Program-made: the position numbers and the translations under genes
Assembly (NCBI GenBank): GCA_963970005.1
Contig: CAXAMN010023695.1
Location: 955,118 to 1,019,117, forward strand
Reading direction: 5' to 3'
DNA length: 64,000 nt
Source: Durusdinium trenchii
Taxonomy: Eukaryota > Sar > Dinophyceae > Suessiales > Symbiodiniaceae
Shown: in pieces, positions 29,950-40,409 of the stretch
How positions within the stretch are numbered: position 1 is the stretch's first letter
Layout of the letters: every line of letters starts with the position of its first letter
Notes under the pieces: generated by a model
The model's input: the letters and a program-made list of their open reading frames with translations, nothing else
Told to the model about the DNA's origin: nothing
Database searches by the model: none

Positions 29950-30205
29950 TTGACTTCATCGCCCATGGCCCCATGGGCCCCATGCAGCTGAAGGCCTCCA
30001 CCGCCCATGAGTTCTTTGACTCCTCAGGGACCACGCTGCAGCGTAGCCGCTACACCCCGACGTCGAATCGCAGGGAGACTGTGATTGGTCCTGCGAAAAT
30101 GGATCCATGGATCCTCATGAATCCATTTGAGAAAAAGACTTGGGGATCCCCTCGCCCGTCCCTCTCTCGGCCGCTGACAGACTTCACCAGGACGTCCGCT
30201 GTGAA
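29950..30205 (-). pseudogene. Protein-like frame with one in-frame stop, unrecognised
   Basis: One minus-strand frame reads DFTADVLVKSVSGRERDGRG, then QVFFSNGFMRIHGSIFAGPI and TVSLRFDVGV, hits TAG, and continues in frame with RLRCSVVPEESKNSWAVEAF. The GTAG at the stop could also be an acceptor for a separate downstream exon. Family unknown. Confidence 0.35.
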
Positions 30206-31069
30206 ATCCAAACATAAACAATATTACCACAGCGCTATGCACCCTTCACTCTACCAAAGCACCACTCTAAACCTTGTGTAGCCTCACTCTAAGCATCAGC
30301 ACGAAGGCTTTTGAGCCGATCGTTCCAAAACCTGGACTGGGAGTGATGGGCTGAAACCGACGTGCGGACCGACCACGCGGGTTCCGCTGGTGCAAATTCC
30401 AATCGGCTCAGGAGAACAAAAAACACTTCATTACAAAAGTATACAAAAGTCCAAACAGTGCTCAAACCCTAGGTTCACAAAAAAAACATCTACAAATGAA
30501 GGTTCAGGAGCTTACTGTATTCCCACCCATGTCTAACCTAGGTAAGCTGCTTCTGGTGGAAGCTGACTAGCCACTCTCAGCCCGGCCAAGTGTCCGTAGT
30601 CTTTGTACGTTGTCGAGCTACAGGCCTCGCCGATGCTGATGTCCCACCATGGGCGAACTCAAACAACGAAAAAAGAAACGAACTCAGCAAGCTACTCCAA
30701 ATGTGCTTGCATCAGGACCCCAACGCCATTGTATACCAGAACGTTCTGCTTGTGCTGGGGAAACAGGGTCAAAACTGGGTGCATGTTCCTGGCTGAGACA
30801 TGACATATGCATGTTTGGTTTGTTTCGGCTGGCCACTGGCAATGTATTCATTACACAGAAGCTACCATTAGGTTGATGGAGCAAAGAACTGTATGTCCAC
30901 AATTCTTGGGATGGCCGATTATCCATGTCCAAAATACACTCCACCTTGGGGTGCCAGTCCGTCCCTTTGAATCATGAAGGGGTGGCATCCTCTACAGGTT
31001 TGTTCTGTCAGCTTGTGCCGTGCCTCACCGTGCCTCACTTGCCTGCACGTCCCTCCAACCACCAGTCAC

Positions 31070-31190
31070 CCGGTCAGCCCGGTCTGCAACTCAGCTGCTT
31101 CATCCAAGATCTCTGACAAGCGAATGGCTTGAGACTGAAGGGCCTTGGTCCCCTCCAAGTCGACCCCAACGATGCGCAAAAGGCCAGTCA
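31070..31190 (-). CDS. Exon, helical, unrecognised
   Basis: The minus strand reads LRIVGVDLEGTKALQSQAIR, then LSEILDEAAELQTGL. It looks like a coiled-coil segment ending near a possible donor. It is likely part of the same minus-strand gene as the neighbouring helical exons. Confidence 0.5.
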
Positions 31191-31504
31191 ACCTAACACC
31201 ATCATATATATACAGTATATATATAATATATATTAATATGTATAATATGGACATACATGGACATATAAGGGCCATGGATGAATGTAGTCTTCCAAAGCCA
31301 TCTTGCCTGCAGTCTTGCCACTGCCACCCACGGCTGTTTAACCACGGTCTCGCCCGGCAGTTTGCAGTCTGCATCTACATCTGCAAACTGGGATTTTGAG
31401 GTGCATCCAGTACTTAGCTGGTTGTGGATGTCTGCCCAAACGAAGTGCAGCATCGTGACAGCTCAAAGTTGTGCCTGACGACCACCGCATTGACCATGGG
31501 ATCT

Positions 31505-31640
31505 GCAAGTGGGATTCACCAAAAAGAACATCGCTTTGAGAGGAGCGTACCCAACGTTTTGCAAGGCTCGGAATATTTCCTCGCAGCATCCCGGTCGAAA
31601 CAGGTGGGCCGCTTGGCCGCCTATGACCCCCAGTCCAATC
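31505..31640 (-). CDS. Exon, unrecognised
   Basis: The minus strand reads GVIGGQAAHLFRPGCCEEIF, then RALQNVGYAPLKAMFFLVNP. It is clearly protein-like, with a Gly-rich start and a hydrophobic end. Family not recognised; it could be part of an enzyme domain. Confidence 0.5.
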
Positions 31641-31794
31641 AGATCAAACAAACACATGAAACCTCACATGTTGATGTCCTCTCGGATCCTCTCGGCCTCC
31701 GCACCGATTTCTCCAGGCTCTTGGGATCCTTCGGCTGCAAGCGCTCCTCGGTGCACATCCACCAAAGGAGATTTGACTTAACTGTTGTCCGTTG

Positions 31795-32030
31795 ACTCCG
31801 TTGACTATACGATTCAGGTTAACATCAGGGTCGGATGTTAACATATGTTGATACTTAATCATGTTATCAGGTCGGTTGATCCGTTGAATCATGTACAAAT
31901 CGGATGTGAACCGGGGTAGATCTACACTCCTTAGAAATAATCAATAAGCATGGAAGTAGAAAAGCACCTGTTTGCCAAAGGAACATGGTCATCTGAAATC
32001 GGAGTCATGCAATCCACGTTACCGTGATTC
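31795..32030. repeat. Dispersed repeat, copy A (partner at 36,940-37,290)
   Basis: This stretch shares GGT(C)GGTTGATCCGTTGAATCATG, TCTACACTCCTTAGAAA and the following CATGGAAGT segment with 36,940-37,290 in the same order and orientation. The other copy is interrupted by about 150 bases that include a hairpin element. Non-coding. Confidence 0.65.
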
Positions 32031-32319
32031 TTTCAGGGAGCGTCGTCTTAACCGCTGAAAAACCACACATCCACCCGCGGAGCGGGCAGCTTCACATCGC
32101 CACCTGGCCAAACAGTCCTGGATTCCCCGCCGGGTGTTCAGCCAAACGGAGAAACAGTGTTCAGCCAAACTGAAGCCACCGAGCGATTTCGCCCGGCTGT
32201 CCACTTTCCGAATGCCGTCCAAGCTCCAGCTGTCCCTCGAGCTGATAGATCACCTGAGACAAAAGCGTGCAACTGGAGTCAGGGGTGTTTCTCATACGTA
32301 ACATTGTGAGCAGAACCCG

Positions 32320-32350
32320 GCGCACGCACGCACACACACACACACACACT
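32320..32350. repeat. (CA)n microsatellite
   Basis: CGCACGCACGCACACACACA-type run with a second shorter CA run near 32,420. Confidence 0.9.
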
Positions 32351-33489
32351 TGTTTTGCTCTTGCGTGCTCCAGCGACTATTGTCTGTAGCTGGCATTGTA
32401 TGAATTACTTACAGTACTCTCACACACACACACCAACAAATGAATGAAACACAATGAAGCAACTCTTGTCGAGCAGTGAGCGGTTGCATGTGTCTATGTG
32501 TATATATATATATTTCTGTGAGTTCAACTCACTGGCAAACAGAATCATGACGTCAAATTGAAACATAATCTTACATAATCAGTATGTAATCGGACAAGAT
32601 CATCTTCCAAGTCCTCTCGCACTGTGCCCTGTACGATCCAGTTCGGGTGTGGGAATGGTCAGGCCGTGCATCCCACTCAATTCCACGGGTATCCAACATC
32701 AACATCCACCCGTAAAGGTATGTTAGCACAGTGCCATGTCAAATAACATGCTTACACGCACATCATCCTCTTCCTTAGATTTACATACGTATCCATCATC
32801 CGGAAGAAACGCTTTCATGTCATATATCCAAGGCACTGCCTTACAGGCGAGGCAGCGAAATTGTTGGGGCATCCTGAGTGAACCAGCAAGCGAGAACCTG
32901 GGCTTGTTCCTGCTCCAAATGGAAAAGTACTATTGGTACAAGAGTTCGGAATCAAGGCTATTATTCCTCTACTGAGTTGCTGAGCTAGTTACTGCAAGAA
33001 GACTGTAAGTATTGACCTTTCAACTCCAACAAATTGGACTCTTGGCACCAATGTCCCAAGCCTGCCCACCCACAAAGACCATGCCCGGCCATGCCCCGTG
33101 CAGCAGGGTCGCACTTCGGACATGGTTTCCTGAGGCGAGGTTCGGTCCCAACATCTCCACAAGCCCGGTGAAATGCCCTGAGCCACACTCAACTCATAAC
33201 TCCATTCAACTCAATGGAAGCGAGTCCGGTAGGTAACTTCAAAGGCTGATACAGTTACAGTACTTGAATGTACTTGACATATCTTGGTACACACTTGCCC
33301 GCCCCAACGAACCGATGACTATCGGACCTCAACCGACCTACAGCCAGCCTGTGGGCCTTTGTGTGTGTGTGTGTGAGGCCAACGCATCAGGGATCATCAG
33401 GGTCGTCCAAGGTCCAAAGCATAGAGTCTTACCTCTTCTGAAGCGTCAACTTGCAGCTCTTGACAACTAACTCAAATGACTAACTAACT

Positions 33490-33620
33490 CACAAGCTCGT
33501 GCGGTAGGAACTCACCTCCTCAGTGAGCTCGTTGATCTTGAAACTCATGGGTTTGGCCGGCTGGACCTCTGCCAGGGCTGGTCTTCCAAGCCTGAATAGA
33601 AGGCACGACGTGCTGGTCCA
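33490..33620 (-). CDS. Exon, unrecognised
   Basis: The minus strand reads RLGRPALAEVQPAKPMSFKI, then NELTEEVSSYRTSL. It is protein-like and polar. Family unknown. Confidence 0.4.
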
Positions 33621-34004
33621 ATTTCCCCTTGGAGTTGTAGCAAAATCTGGGACTGGGAGCCTTACAAAAGTATTTGGGTTGTTTGGGGCCCATAAATTAA
33701 AGATATCTATATATATAATATATACAATATGCAATCATTTCTTTCTGGGGATGTGGTGCCATCTGTTCTGCACCTAGTATACTTCCCCCAAACTCTGCTT
33801 GTGAGCATCTGGAGTATTACATAGCATGACTCGTTTGTACAATCTCTTTTTGAGACGCAGCTCCCCTAGCAGCAAGGCATCCGGATTTCCGTTGCAACAG
33901 GACAAGACCTGATGTGATCTGGTGGTTTTGAAATGATTGATTGAGGTTCCAGCTGGTAGGGGTGGTGGTGATGCTTCTCAAGAATTGCTAGGGCTCATTC
34001 ATCA

Positions 34005-34330
34005 ACCCACTTGCATTGCCACACGACTTCGTCCGGCACACGGCCAAGCTCCAAGACTAACTGCTTTTTGCACTTGCGCAACGCCTGAATGAACCAGTCT
34101 AGGTGTGCTAGGTGTCCCGTGCTGATGGCATCAGCGTGCAATCTTCTCATCTCCAAGGGCAAGTTGCAGGTGTCGCATGGCAGGTGCCCTGGAAGCAAGC
34201 CAACAGGGCGAGCTTTGCCGCCATATGCCGCTATCATCTGCTTGTTAGCCGGCCCATGATGACCTCCAATTGTTGCTGCTTCTCGGTGATGTGGGCATCC
34301 CTCTCAAAGAACTGCTCCTTTTAGGCTTGT
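34005..34330 (-). CDS. Coiled-coil exon and following open segment, unrecognised
   Basis: About 34,255-34,330 reads KEQFFERDAHITEKQQQLEV then IMGRLTS in one minus-strand frame. About 34,005-34,237 reads LHADAISTGHLAHLDWFIQA and LRKCKKQLVLELGRVPDEVV in another. The first is a classic coiled coil; the second may be a separate exon. Family unknown. Confidence 0.4.
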
Positions 34331-34599
34331 GAAAGGAGGCTTGGAGGCCGACTCTGGGTTTGTAAAGCAACCTTCCCAAGCTTTCTGGGTCTAGCTCCCT
34401 GAAACGTGGTACTACCTGACATCTGGTACTACCTAATTACGTTGGATTCTTGTGAACTTCCTTAATTGAAGAGATTTGAAGAGCGAGCCTGGTCGTTACA
34501 AGAAAACATCACCAGGCCGTCTGCAGGCCAAAATATCTCCAAACTCTATTGTGCAAAAAACAACAAAGAATGTGCGTGTGACATCTTTTCACATCATTC

Positions 34600-34810
34600 C
34601 CACCACCCCATCTTTGTGTTCCTTTTTTCGGCTTTTGCGCTCTTCCCACCAAGCTTCGTTGAGCAAATTCAGGATCGAGCTCAGCTCTGCCTCCACAGGC
34701 ACCGGCCGTAAGGCAGCCTCCGCGCGCCAGCGCTGCGCGCTGAGGCCCCGTGGTAAGCAGCTACTGCCATCAGCGCCCAAACAAATGTTGAATGCAGTCA
34801 ATGGGGCACC
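34600..34810 (-). CDS. Exon, unrecognised
   Basis: The minus strand reads ADGAPLTAFNICLGADGSSC, then RWRAEAALRPVPVEAELSSI and LNLLNEAWWEERKSRKK. Convincing amino-acid composition with an acidic/hydrophobic helix at its end. Not recognised. Confidence 0.45.
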
Positions 34811-35749
34811 ATCCGCCTGAGGGCATAGGGTGTAAGATGGTGAGAGGTTATATATATATATGTCTCAGAATGTCTGTTGGATGGAATCTGGCCATCTACA
34901 GTAGTTGACCTGTGCATTGCGATGAGCCAAGGGGATGGCAGCCATATGCGCTCACAGAACGAGTTACTTGACATGACAGTTTCTTGATGTTTCTAGGGTA
35001 TCGAAACATTGGCTGGCCTGTGATCATTCTGGAGCTTCTATTTATGGATTATGATTTAAATGTTGGATGAGGACTTCATGTGACATGCAATGATGTAAAT
35101 AAATTATGGTTGTATTGGACCGGGCGTTCCACAATCACCAAACTGAGGCCAGGTTCAACAGGCTTTCGCAACTCATGCAATTGAAAGTGTAGGTTGCGGG
35201 CTCTTGGTTCTGAATTGAGGCTTCAACAGCTTCCAGCCTACATTCAACAACGGCTTTTTGGGGGTGAGCTTGCCAGTGTACAATGTGTGGTATGGATCCA
35301 AGGCTGAGTAGAATGGCCCGGGGGTCCGGAGGTGAAATGCCTGTCGCAAACCGACATCAGGTCATTGAGTGAAATGACTGGTCATTAAAACAATGGTAGC
35401 TGGACTCCAGTTACTACTCCAGTTACAGTTATAGTTATATATAAATGTACTGTATTATATATATGGCGCAATATATATATATATATACGTGTGTAAATAT
35501 AGACTAGACAATATAGAATGCATCTAGATGCTCCTAAACACTGATGAACAATAGGTCTTCCCGCAACCCTTAGCAGTAGCACATCTCATGGACGGCCTGA
35601 AGACATCGGGAGAAGATATCAGGCCAATCTCCACTCTGGTTTCCCATGTCCTGTAATCTGGTCATCTTCTTGCGGGTGACTCAAAACAGTAACAAACGAC
35701 CCTACATGACCCTACACTGTTCGCATGTCATGAAATGGCTCGAACCGAT

Positions 35750-35890
35750 GACGTTCCTACCAGGACAAACACCACCACGTGCAGCACCTTCGCCCCTGAA
35801 GGATCCACTGCAGCGTCGAGCACCTTCTGGAAGTCTGCTTGGGCCATGCTCTGAGCATCGAAGGGAGCCGCCAAACTGGGCTGAAGGATT
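35750..35890 (-). CDS. Exon, unrecognised, downstream of the MACPF exon
   Basis: The minus strand reads LAAPFDAQSMAQADFQKVLD, then AAVDPSGAKVLHVVVFVLVGT, in a frame without a long ORF. The final hydrophobic run could be a beta strand or part of a membrane segment. It may continue the MACPF gene, but no diagnostic motif links them. Confidence 0.45.
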
Positions 35891-36189
35891 TGGACAAAAC
35901 AAAGCTGTTACATGCAGGTCGTTGACTCAACAAGGCTGTAACTGAGGCAGGGCTCTGTAGTGCAACTGTGCTGGTCGTGCAAGTCAAAACCCCACAAATA
36001 ACAGTTTGAACACGCTTGAACGTTTAAGTCGGACGGTTATAAATCGCAAGTTGTTTGCCGAGCAGGTGGCCTCTTGAGGGGCAGCGTCATTGTCCAGCAA
36101 CAAGGAACTTGACTGGGCTTTGGCTTTCAAATGCTGAAGCTGGGGGCCTCAACAAACGTGACGGGAGAACCAAATATAGAACACCACCA

Positions 36190-36434
36190 AGTCGCCCTTC
36201 ACCCTTGTCAAACTGCAAGAGCCTGCTGATGCGTGCTCCCATGGTGACTTTGACACTATAGTGTGTGCCCCAAGTGCCAAGAAATTTCTCGTAGTCTTTC
36301 TCATTCTCTGCAGTCACTGGGTAAGGCAAGGCCTCCACGGCGGCCAGAAATGCACCAGACAGTTGAAGAGCCTCTACATCCAGCTCGGCGCCATAAATGC
36401 CACATGCCGCGGTGGTCAAGGTGTAGGTGTGCGT
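36190..36434 (-). CDS. MACPF (membrane attack complex/perforin) domain exon
   Basis: The minus strand, after a CCCAG acceptor, reads a segment with ALQLSGAFLAAVEALP and then DYEKFLGTWGTHYSVKVTMG. The Y-x-x-F-x-x-x-W-G-T-H signature is diagnostic of the MACPF/CDC superfamily, whose members insert beta-hairpins into membranes as oligomeric pores. Such proteins are numerous in dinoflagellates, with uncertain roles (defence, symbiosis or vesicle processes have been suggested). Only the core exon is secure; the membrane-inserting helices and C-terminal domain are not confidently located. Neighbouring minus-strand exons at 36.66-36.80, 37.50-37.68 and 38.17-38.30 kb may supply the N-terminal part. 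Confidence 0.75.
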
Positions 36435-36659
36435 TCCTGGGTACAACCACAGCACGGCAGACATTGGCAGACCATCCGGCTACATCCGGCTCCGTCCAAT
36501 CAAGACGTAAACAGTGTCCCCAACCAGGCTCAACTCGAACAGGCTCAACAACGGGCAAATTAAGTTAAACAAAGACATATATAGAATGACATAGACTTAG
36601 ACATAATCAAACAAAAAAAAGCAAACCAAACCAACACATACCAAAACCATATTCCTGCC

Positions 36660-36815
36660 CCCACACCCCGGCCACAGTGCTACGGCCGCGGAGCGGGAGC
36701 CGTTTTGGAGGAAGCGGAACTCGGAGCTCTGCGTGAAGAAGGCCTCGCGGCTGCGGCACAGATCGATGCCGTCGACCGGATCTGGGGGTCCAAACACTGC
36801 GCCCCTTGGTGGCTT
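36660..36815 (-). CDS. Exon, probably of the MACPF gene
   Basis: The minus strand reads PDPVDGIDLCRSREAFFTQS, then SEFRFLQNGSRSAAVAL. It is directly upstream, in transcription order, of the MACPF exon. Assignment rests on position only. Confidence 0.4.
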
Positions 36816-36939
36816 CAACTCAGAAACCAAATGGGTCAGTGGGGTAAATCATCTCAAGATTCTGGATAATAACGGTTGGACATACTACACATCTCCGAAA
36901 CCACCACTTCGCGTGAAAAGGACAGGGGAAGGAGTTCGA

Positions 36940-37290
36940 TTTAGGTCGATTGATCCGTTGAATCATGTTGAATCGGACGTGAATGGGGTATAATATATTA
37001 CTCATACACTCCATGTATGGAATATATGCCTACATTGACCCCCCAAACAACCCAATGTAGGCATATATGGCATACATGGAGCGTCTGGGTTATATATATA
37101 TATTATATATATCATGATCAATGTAATGTGAATTATATAATTTTAGCTAGACCGCATGTTATCATGTGTTAGTGAATCGAATGTCTACACTCCTTAGAAA
37201 CAATCATGGAAGTGGACAAAGGACCTGTGTTCTTTTTTGTTTAATCATGCTCATCCGAACTCGGGGGCCGTGGCATCCACGTATCCATGA
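36940..37290. repeat. Dispersed repeat, copy B (partner at 31,795-32,030)
   Basis: Same orientation and block order as the 31.8 kb copy, but interrupted between about 37,000 and 37,150 by AT-rich DNA and the hairpin element. Non-coding. Confidence 0.65.
37011..37079. repeat. Fold-back (MITE-like) element, copy 2
   Basis: Arms 37,011-37,037 and 37,053-37,079 are reverse complements with 2 mismatches in 27, around a 15-base C-rich loop. The right arm with its flank is shared with 3,776-3,806. The element sits inside the second copy of the 31.8 kb dispersed repeat, so it was probably inserted there. Confidence 0.75.
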
Positions 37291-37494
37291 CTATATTGTC
37301 AAGGAGTGTATCAAGAATATCAGGAGACTAAGTACTTCCTAGTCACACCGAGTCACACACAGTGAAATCATTCCGGAAGGGAGGAGAACTGCAGTCCTTT
37401 CAAAGCGGTGGAATTCACATCTTCACACCTTCTACGGCCTTTAAGTGTTTTGGGGCGCCATGGGGCGCCCAAAACACTTCCTCCCCCCCCTCTC

Positions 37495-37685
37495 ATCGCT
37501 CAGGCGATCGCATCGCCTCAGGCGCCAGCTCAGCACCAGTTTCGCTGGAGGAACGCATGATCTCTTTCAAAGAGCTCTGAAAATCCATGCCGCTGGAGAT
37601 CTCCCAGACGCGGCTCTCATAGGAACAGTCCTCCTCCACGGTCCAACCCGCTTCCAGAGCACGGGTTGCCCGGGAAGCATCGGGA
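37495..37685 (-). CDS. Exon, possibly of the MACPF gene
   Basis: The minus strand reads RALEAGWTVEEDCSYESRVW, then EISSGMDFQSSLKEIMRSSS and ETGAELAPEAMRSPER before a TGA that may lie in the intron. Strongly protein-like. It could belong to the N-terminal half of the MACPF protein. Confidence 0.5.
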
Positions 37686-38169
37686 AGCGGTTTTCACTGG
37701 TTTTCCCTGAGGTCGTTTTGCAGTGCATGGACGCTGTCGTTGGAAAATGAACACATCAAAAAATATCAAAACAATTGAGATTGAATTTGATTGAATATAT
37801 TATATATATAGATTTCAACCAAGTTGTTGGGAGGGTTGGCAGTCAGGAAGCAGAAAAAAGACACTCAGCAAATTGGAGCCTTCAGCTTCGGAGCAGCCGC
37901 CTGCTCAAACAGAAACCTGGTGACCGGTGACCAGGCCTCTTAGTTGAAGGAAATGTGCGATTCCGAATGGCACACTGCGTGCAGAATCCATCGGTCTTGT
38001 TCACAAAGGCTGAAGGCTCTTCTAAACAAGAATGAGTGACTGCGTGGGTACATCCAGTGCAGCATGGATTACGGTTCGGTTGCCGGCCTTTCTCCAAAAA
38101 AGAGATGCTGCTTGACTGGGACACACCCTACTATAGCCTACTAGTGAGGGCTGATCCATCGCATTTCAA

Positions 38170-38305
38170 GCATGCAAGATGTTTCCAGGCTCCGTCCTCT
38201 TGAGGTGTGATCTTGGCGCCACGTGGGCAGTCCGTCTCGTCTTTCGTCTCGTCTTTCGTCTCAAAGACGGGCAAATGCTTCCAGCCAGGGTCTCCTGGCC
38301 CCAGT
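38170..38305 (-). CDS. Exon, unrecognised, with a short internal repeat
   Basis: The minus strand reads GDPGWKHLPVFETKDETKDE, then TDCPRGAKITPQEDGAWKHL. TKDE is duplicated by a 12-base tandem repeat, and GWKHL/AWKHL recur, suggesting two tandem copies of a short motif around a central linker. Family unknown. Confidence 0.5.
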
Positions 38306-39349
38306 GAGGAGGGAAGAACGCTTCCTTTAAAACACCAAGCTCCGTTCGTAGCTTCTTGCTCGTAGTGATGGCCTCCACCCTAGTAGCGATGGCCTCCAAC
38401 CTAGCTTCTTGCTACTAAGAGATGACACTAACACATTTGATGTTTAAACAGACAGGAACACCCATAAACACGCTCGGCTTTGCTGCGGGGTTGGGGGATC
38501 CTGCCACAGGGCTCGGTTGAGGTCTGGAGATGAGGTTTTGTCTTGCTGCAGTCTCTCCTTAAGGATCTCGGGACGTGATGGAATATGGGTCGCCTGATGC
38601 TGGGAGGATGCACAAATTGACAGCAGGGAACAGCCTTTGCACCAGGCACACTGAGCCCTGCCAAAAAGCATCGGCTAGAGAGAAATCATGGCAAGCTTGA
38701 AGTATCAAGACTTTTTCTGGTCTACATGGCTTGGGCCCAACTGCCCCTTTCGAAGCTTGACCAACGACTTACGTCGACTTACGTTTGGTATCAAGCTGAA
38801 CGCTTCAACCTTTGCTAACTCAGGGGGCTCCAACTACCGACCTTCATTTTCTTCGACCTCGCGCGAGTTCTTACTGGGGCGCGCTCACTGCTCACTCAAC
38901 GTCTCCTGTCTCACCGTGCGAGTTCTTACTCTGCCAGGGTTGCGGCATGCCTTGAGCCAAGTCATAGGACATTCCTGCGGTTGGTCGGTCGAGGCTGAAA
39001 GAGGCTGAAGGAGTGTGGAACTCTACAGAGTGAAGTGAAGCTCCCCAAGCCGGCCCAAGGCCAGGCCAGCGTCTCTTGACTATGTGGCTAACTGCACCTA
39101 CGGCAAAAGAACTAGAGAAGTCCGGCTATTCTCTTGATGCCAGCGGCGGGAGGGAAGCAAACATGGCAAAATCATGTCGGGAACCTATGCAACCCTATGA
39201 GTCATGGCGGAAGCTACTCTTTCGCTGAAGCTCTTGCCATCCTGTGGTCGAAATCCAGAGGCTGAACAGCAATAGTAGCCACTGGAGTGAAGGAGATGGC
39301 CAATCGATTGCACAGAAGACTCACCAAAAAAAACCTAAAACTCATTGCT

Positions 39350-39540
39350 TCAGCACAAGCCCGAGAGACCCAAGAACTTCAGCTCATATGGGCAATTCTG
39401 CTGTTCCTCCGGATTCTCCTGCTCCCGCGCCGCTTCAGCGAGCTCCTCCGTGCCCACAGTGCCCACCGATCGACTTCGCACGGCACTGCGCAGGTCGGTG
39501 CTGAAGCGAGTGGCCACGACAAAGCCTGGCAGGGGACGGT
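39350..39540 (-). CDS. Exon, unrecognised
   Basis: The minus strand reads VVATRFSTDLRSAVRSRSVG, then TVGTEELAEAAREQENPEEQ. A helical, charged segment typical of a coding exon. It may belong to the same minus-strand gene as the next exon upstream. Confidence 0.45.
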
Positions 39541-40059
39541 CATGCAACAATATATGACCTGTGGGATCAGATTCTTTAGCACACACACACCAAAAAAAAG
39601 AAGGATAGGAAAACGAGGTTACATACTTGCGGTCTATACTATGACTATGCCAGACATTCATATAGATGATCACACTTCAGAATCGGTCGATTCTCTTCAC
39701 GTTCGAGGCATAGGTCTTAGCCACAGAGGCCCAGGAGGACAACAGGGTCGGCCGGCGCCAAAGGACAACAGCAGGACTGCAAGCACCAGGAAGACAAGAA
39801 GGAGGACAGTCAGGGTTGGCCAACGCGGCCAGAGACAAGCACCAGGAAGACAAAAGGAGGACAAGACAGCGTTCAGGGGCGCGGCCAGCCACTGTGGTCA
39901 GCTCTTTTCTCTCCTAAGAGAGAACCCCAAATAGTAACCTGTTTGGGGAACATTGATAAACAAACCATCACCAGGCATGTGCCCAAGAAGCCTACATCTT
40001 AGATCACTTAGATCTTCCACATCAAAACAGTCACGGCATCTATTTAATTAGGAGCTATA

Positions 40060-40270
40060 CTATATACTTCGTCACTCCCTCAATGGGTTGCGACACATAA
40101 AACGAGGCGCCAGTGACGCACAGCAGGGTCGTTAGCACCGCCTTCCGCAACGAGCACCACGCCACGGACGAGTCGCCCTGCATGGCATCGCTGCGGCTCA
40201 GCGGAGACTCGCCGCGGCCCAGCGGAGGACCCGCGTCTACCGAAGCCACAGAGCTTTGGACCGGAATACA
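40060..40270 (-). CDS. Possible first exon with a signal anchor
   Basis: The minus strand has an ATG at about 40,184 that reads MQGDSSVAWCSLRKAVLTTL, then LCVTGASFYVSQPIEG. This short basic N-terminus followed by a hydrophobic run looks like a signal peptide or anchor. The frame is also open upstream of that ATG. It could be the start of the MACPF gene, which would then be secreted or membrane-bound; this is inference from order alone. Confidence 0.35.
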
Positions 40271-40409
40271 TGGCGTCCGGGTTCCGGGTAGGTAGCGGCT
40301 GCAACTCATGAAAGAAGTGGGAGAATGTGAGGTTGAACTGCTGGTGTTGGAACTGCGAGCAGTTGTGAGCAGTTCTTCTTATACCCATGATGGCTAAGAG
40401 GCGTAGCAA

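Noticed and set aside
39287..39934. 215-codon plus-strand frame
   Set aside because: The C-terminal half is Arg/Gln/Gly-rich low complexity, and the minus strand at 39,350-39,540 gives a better exon.
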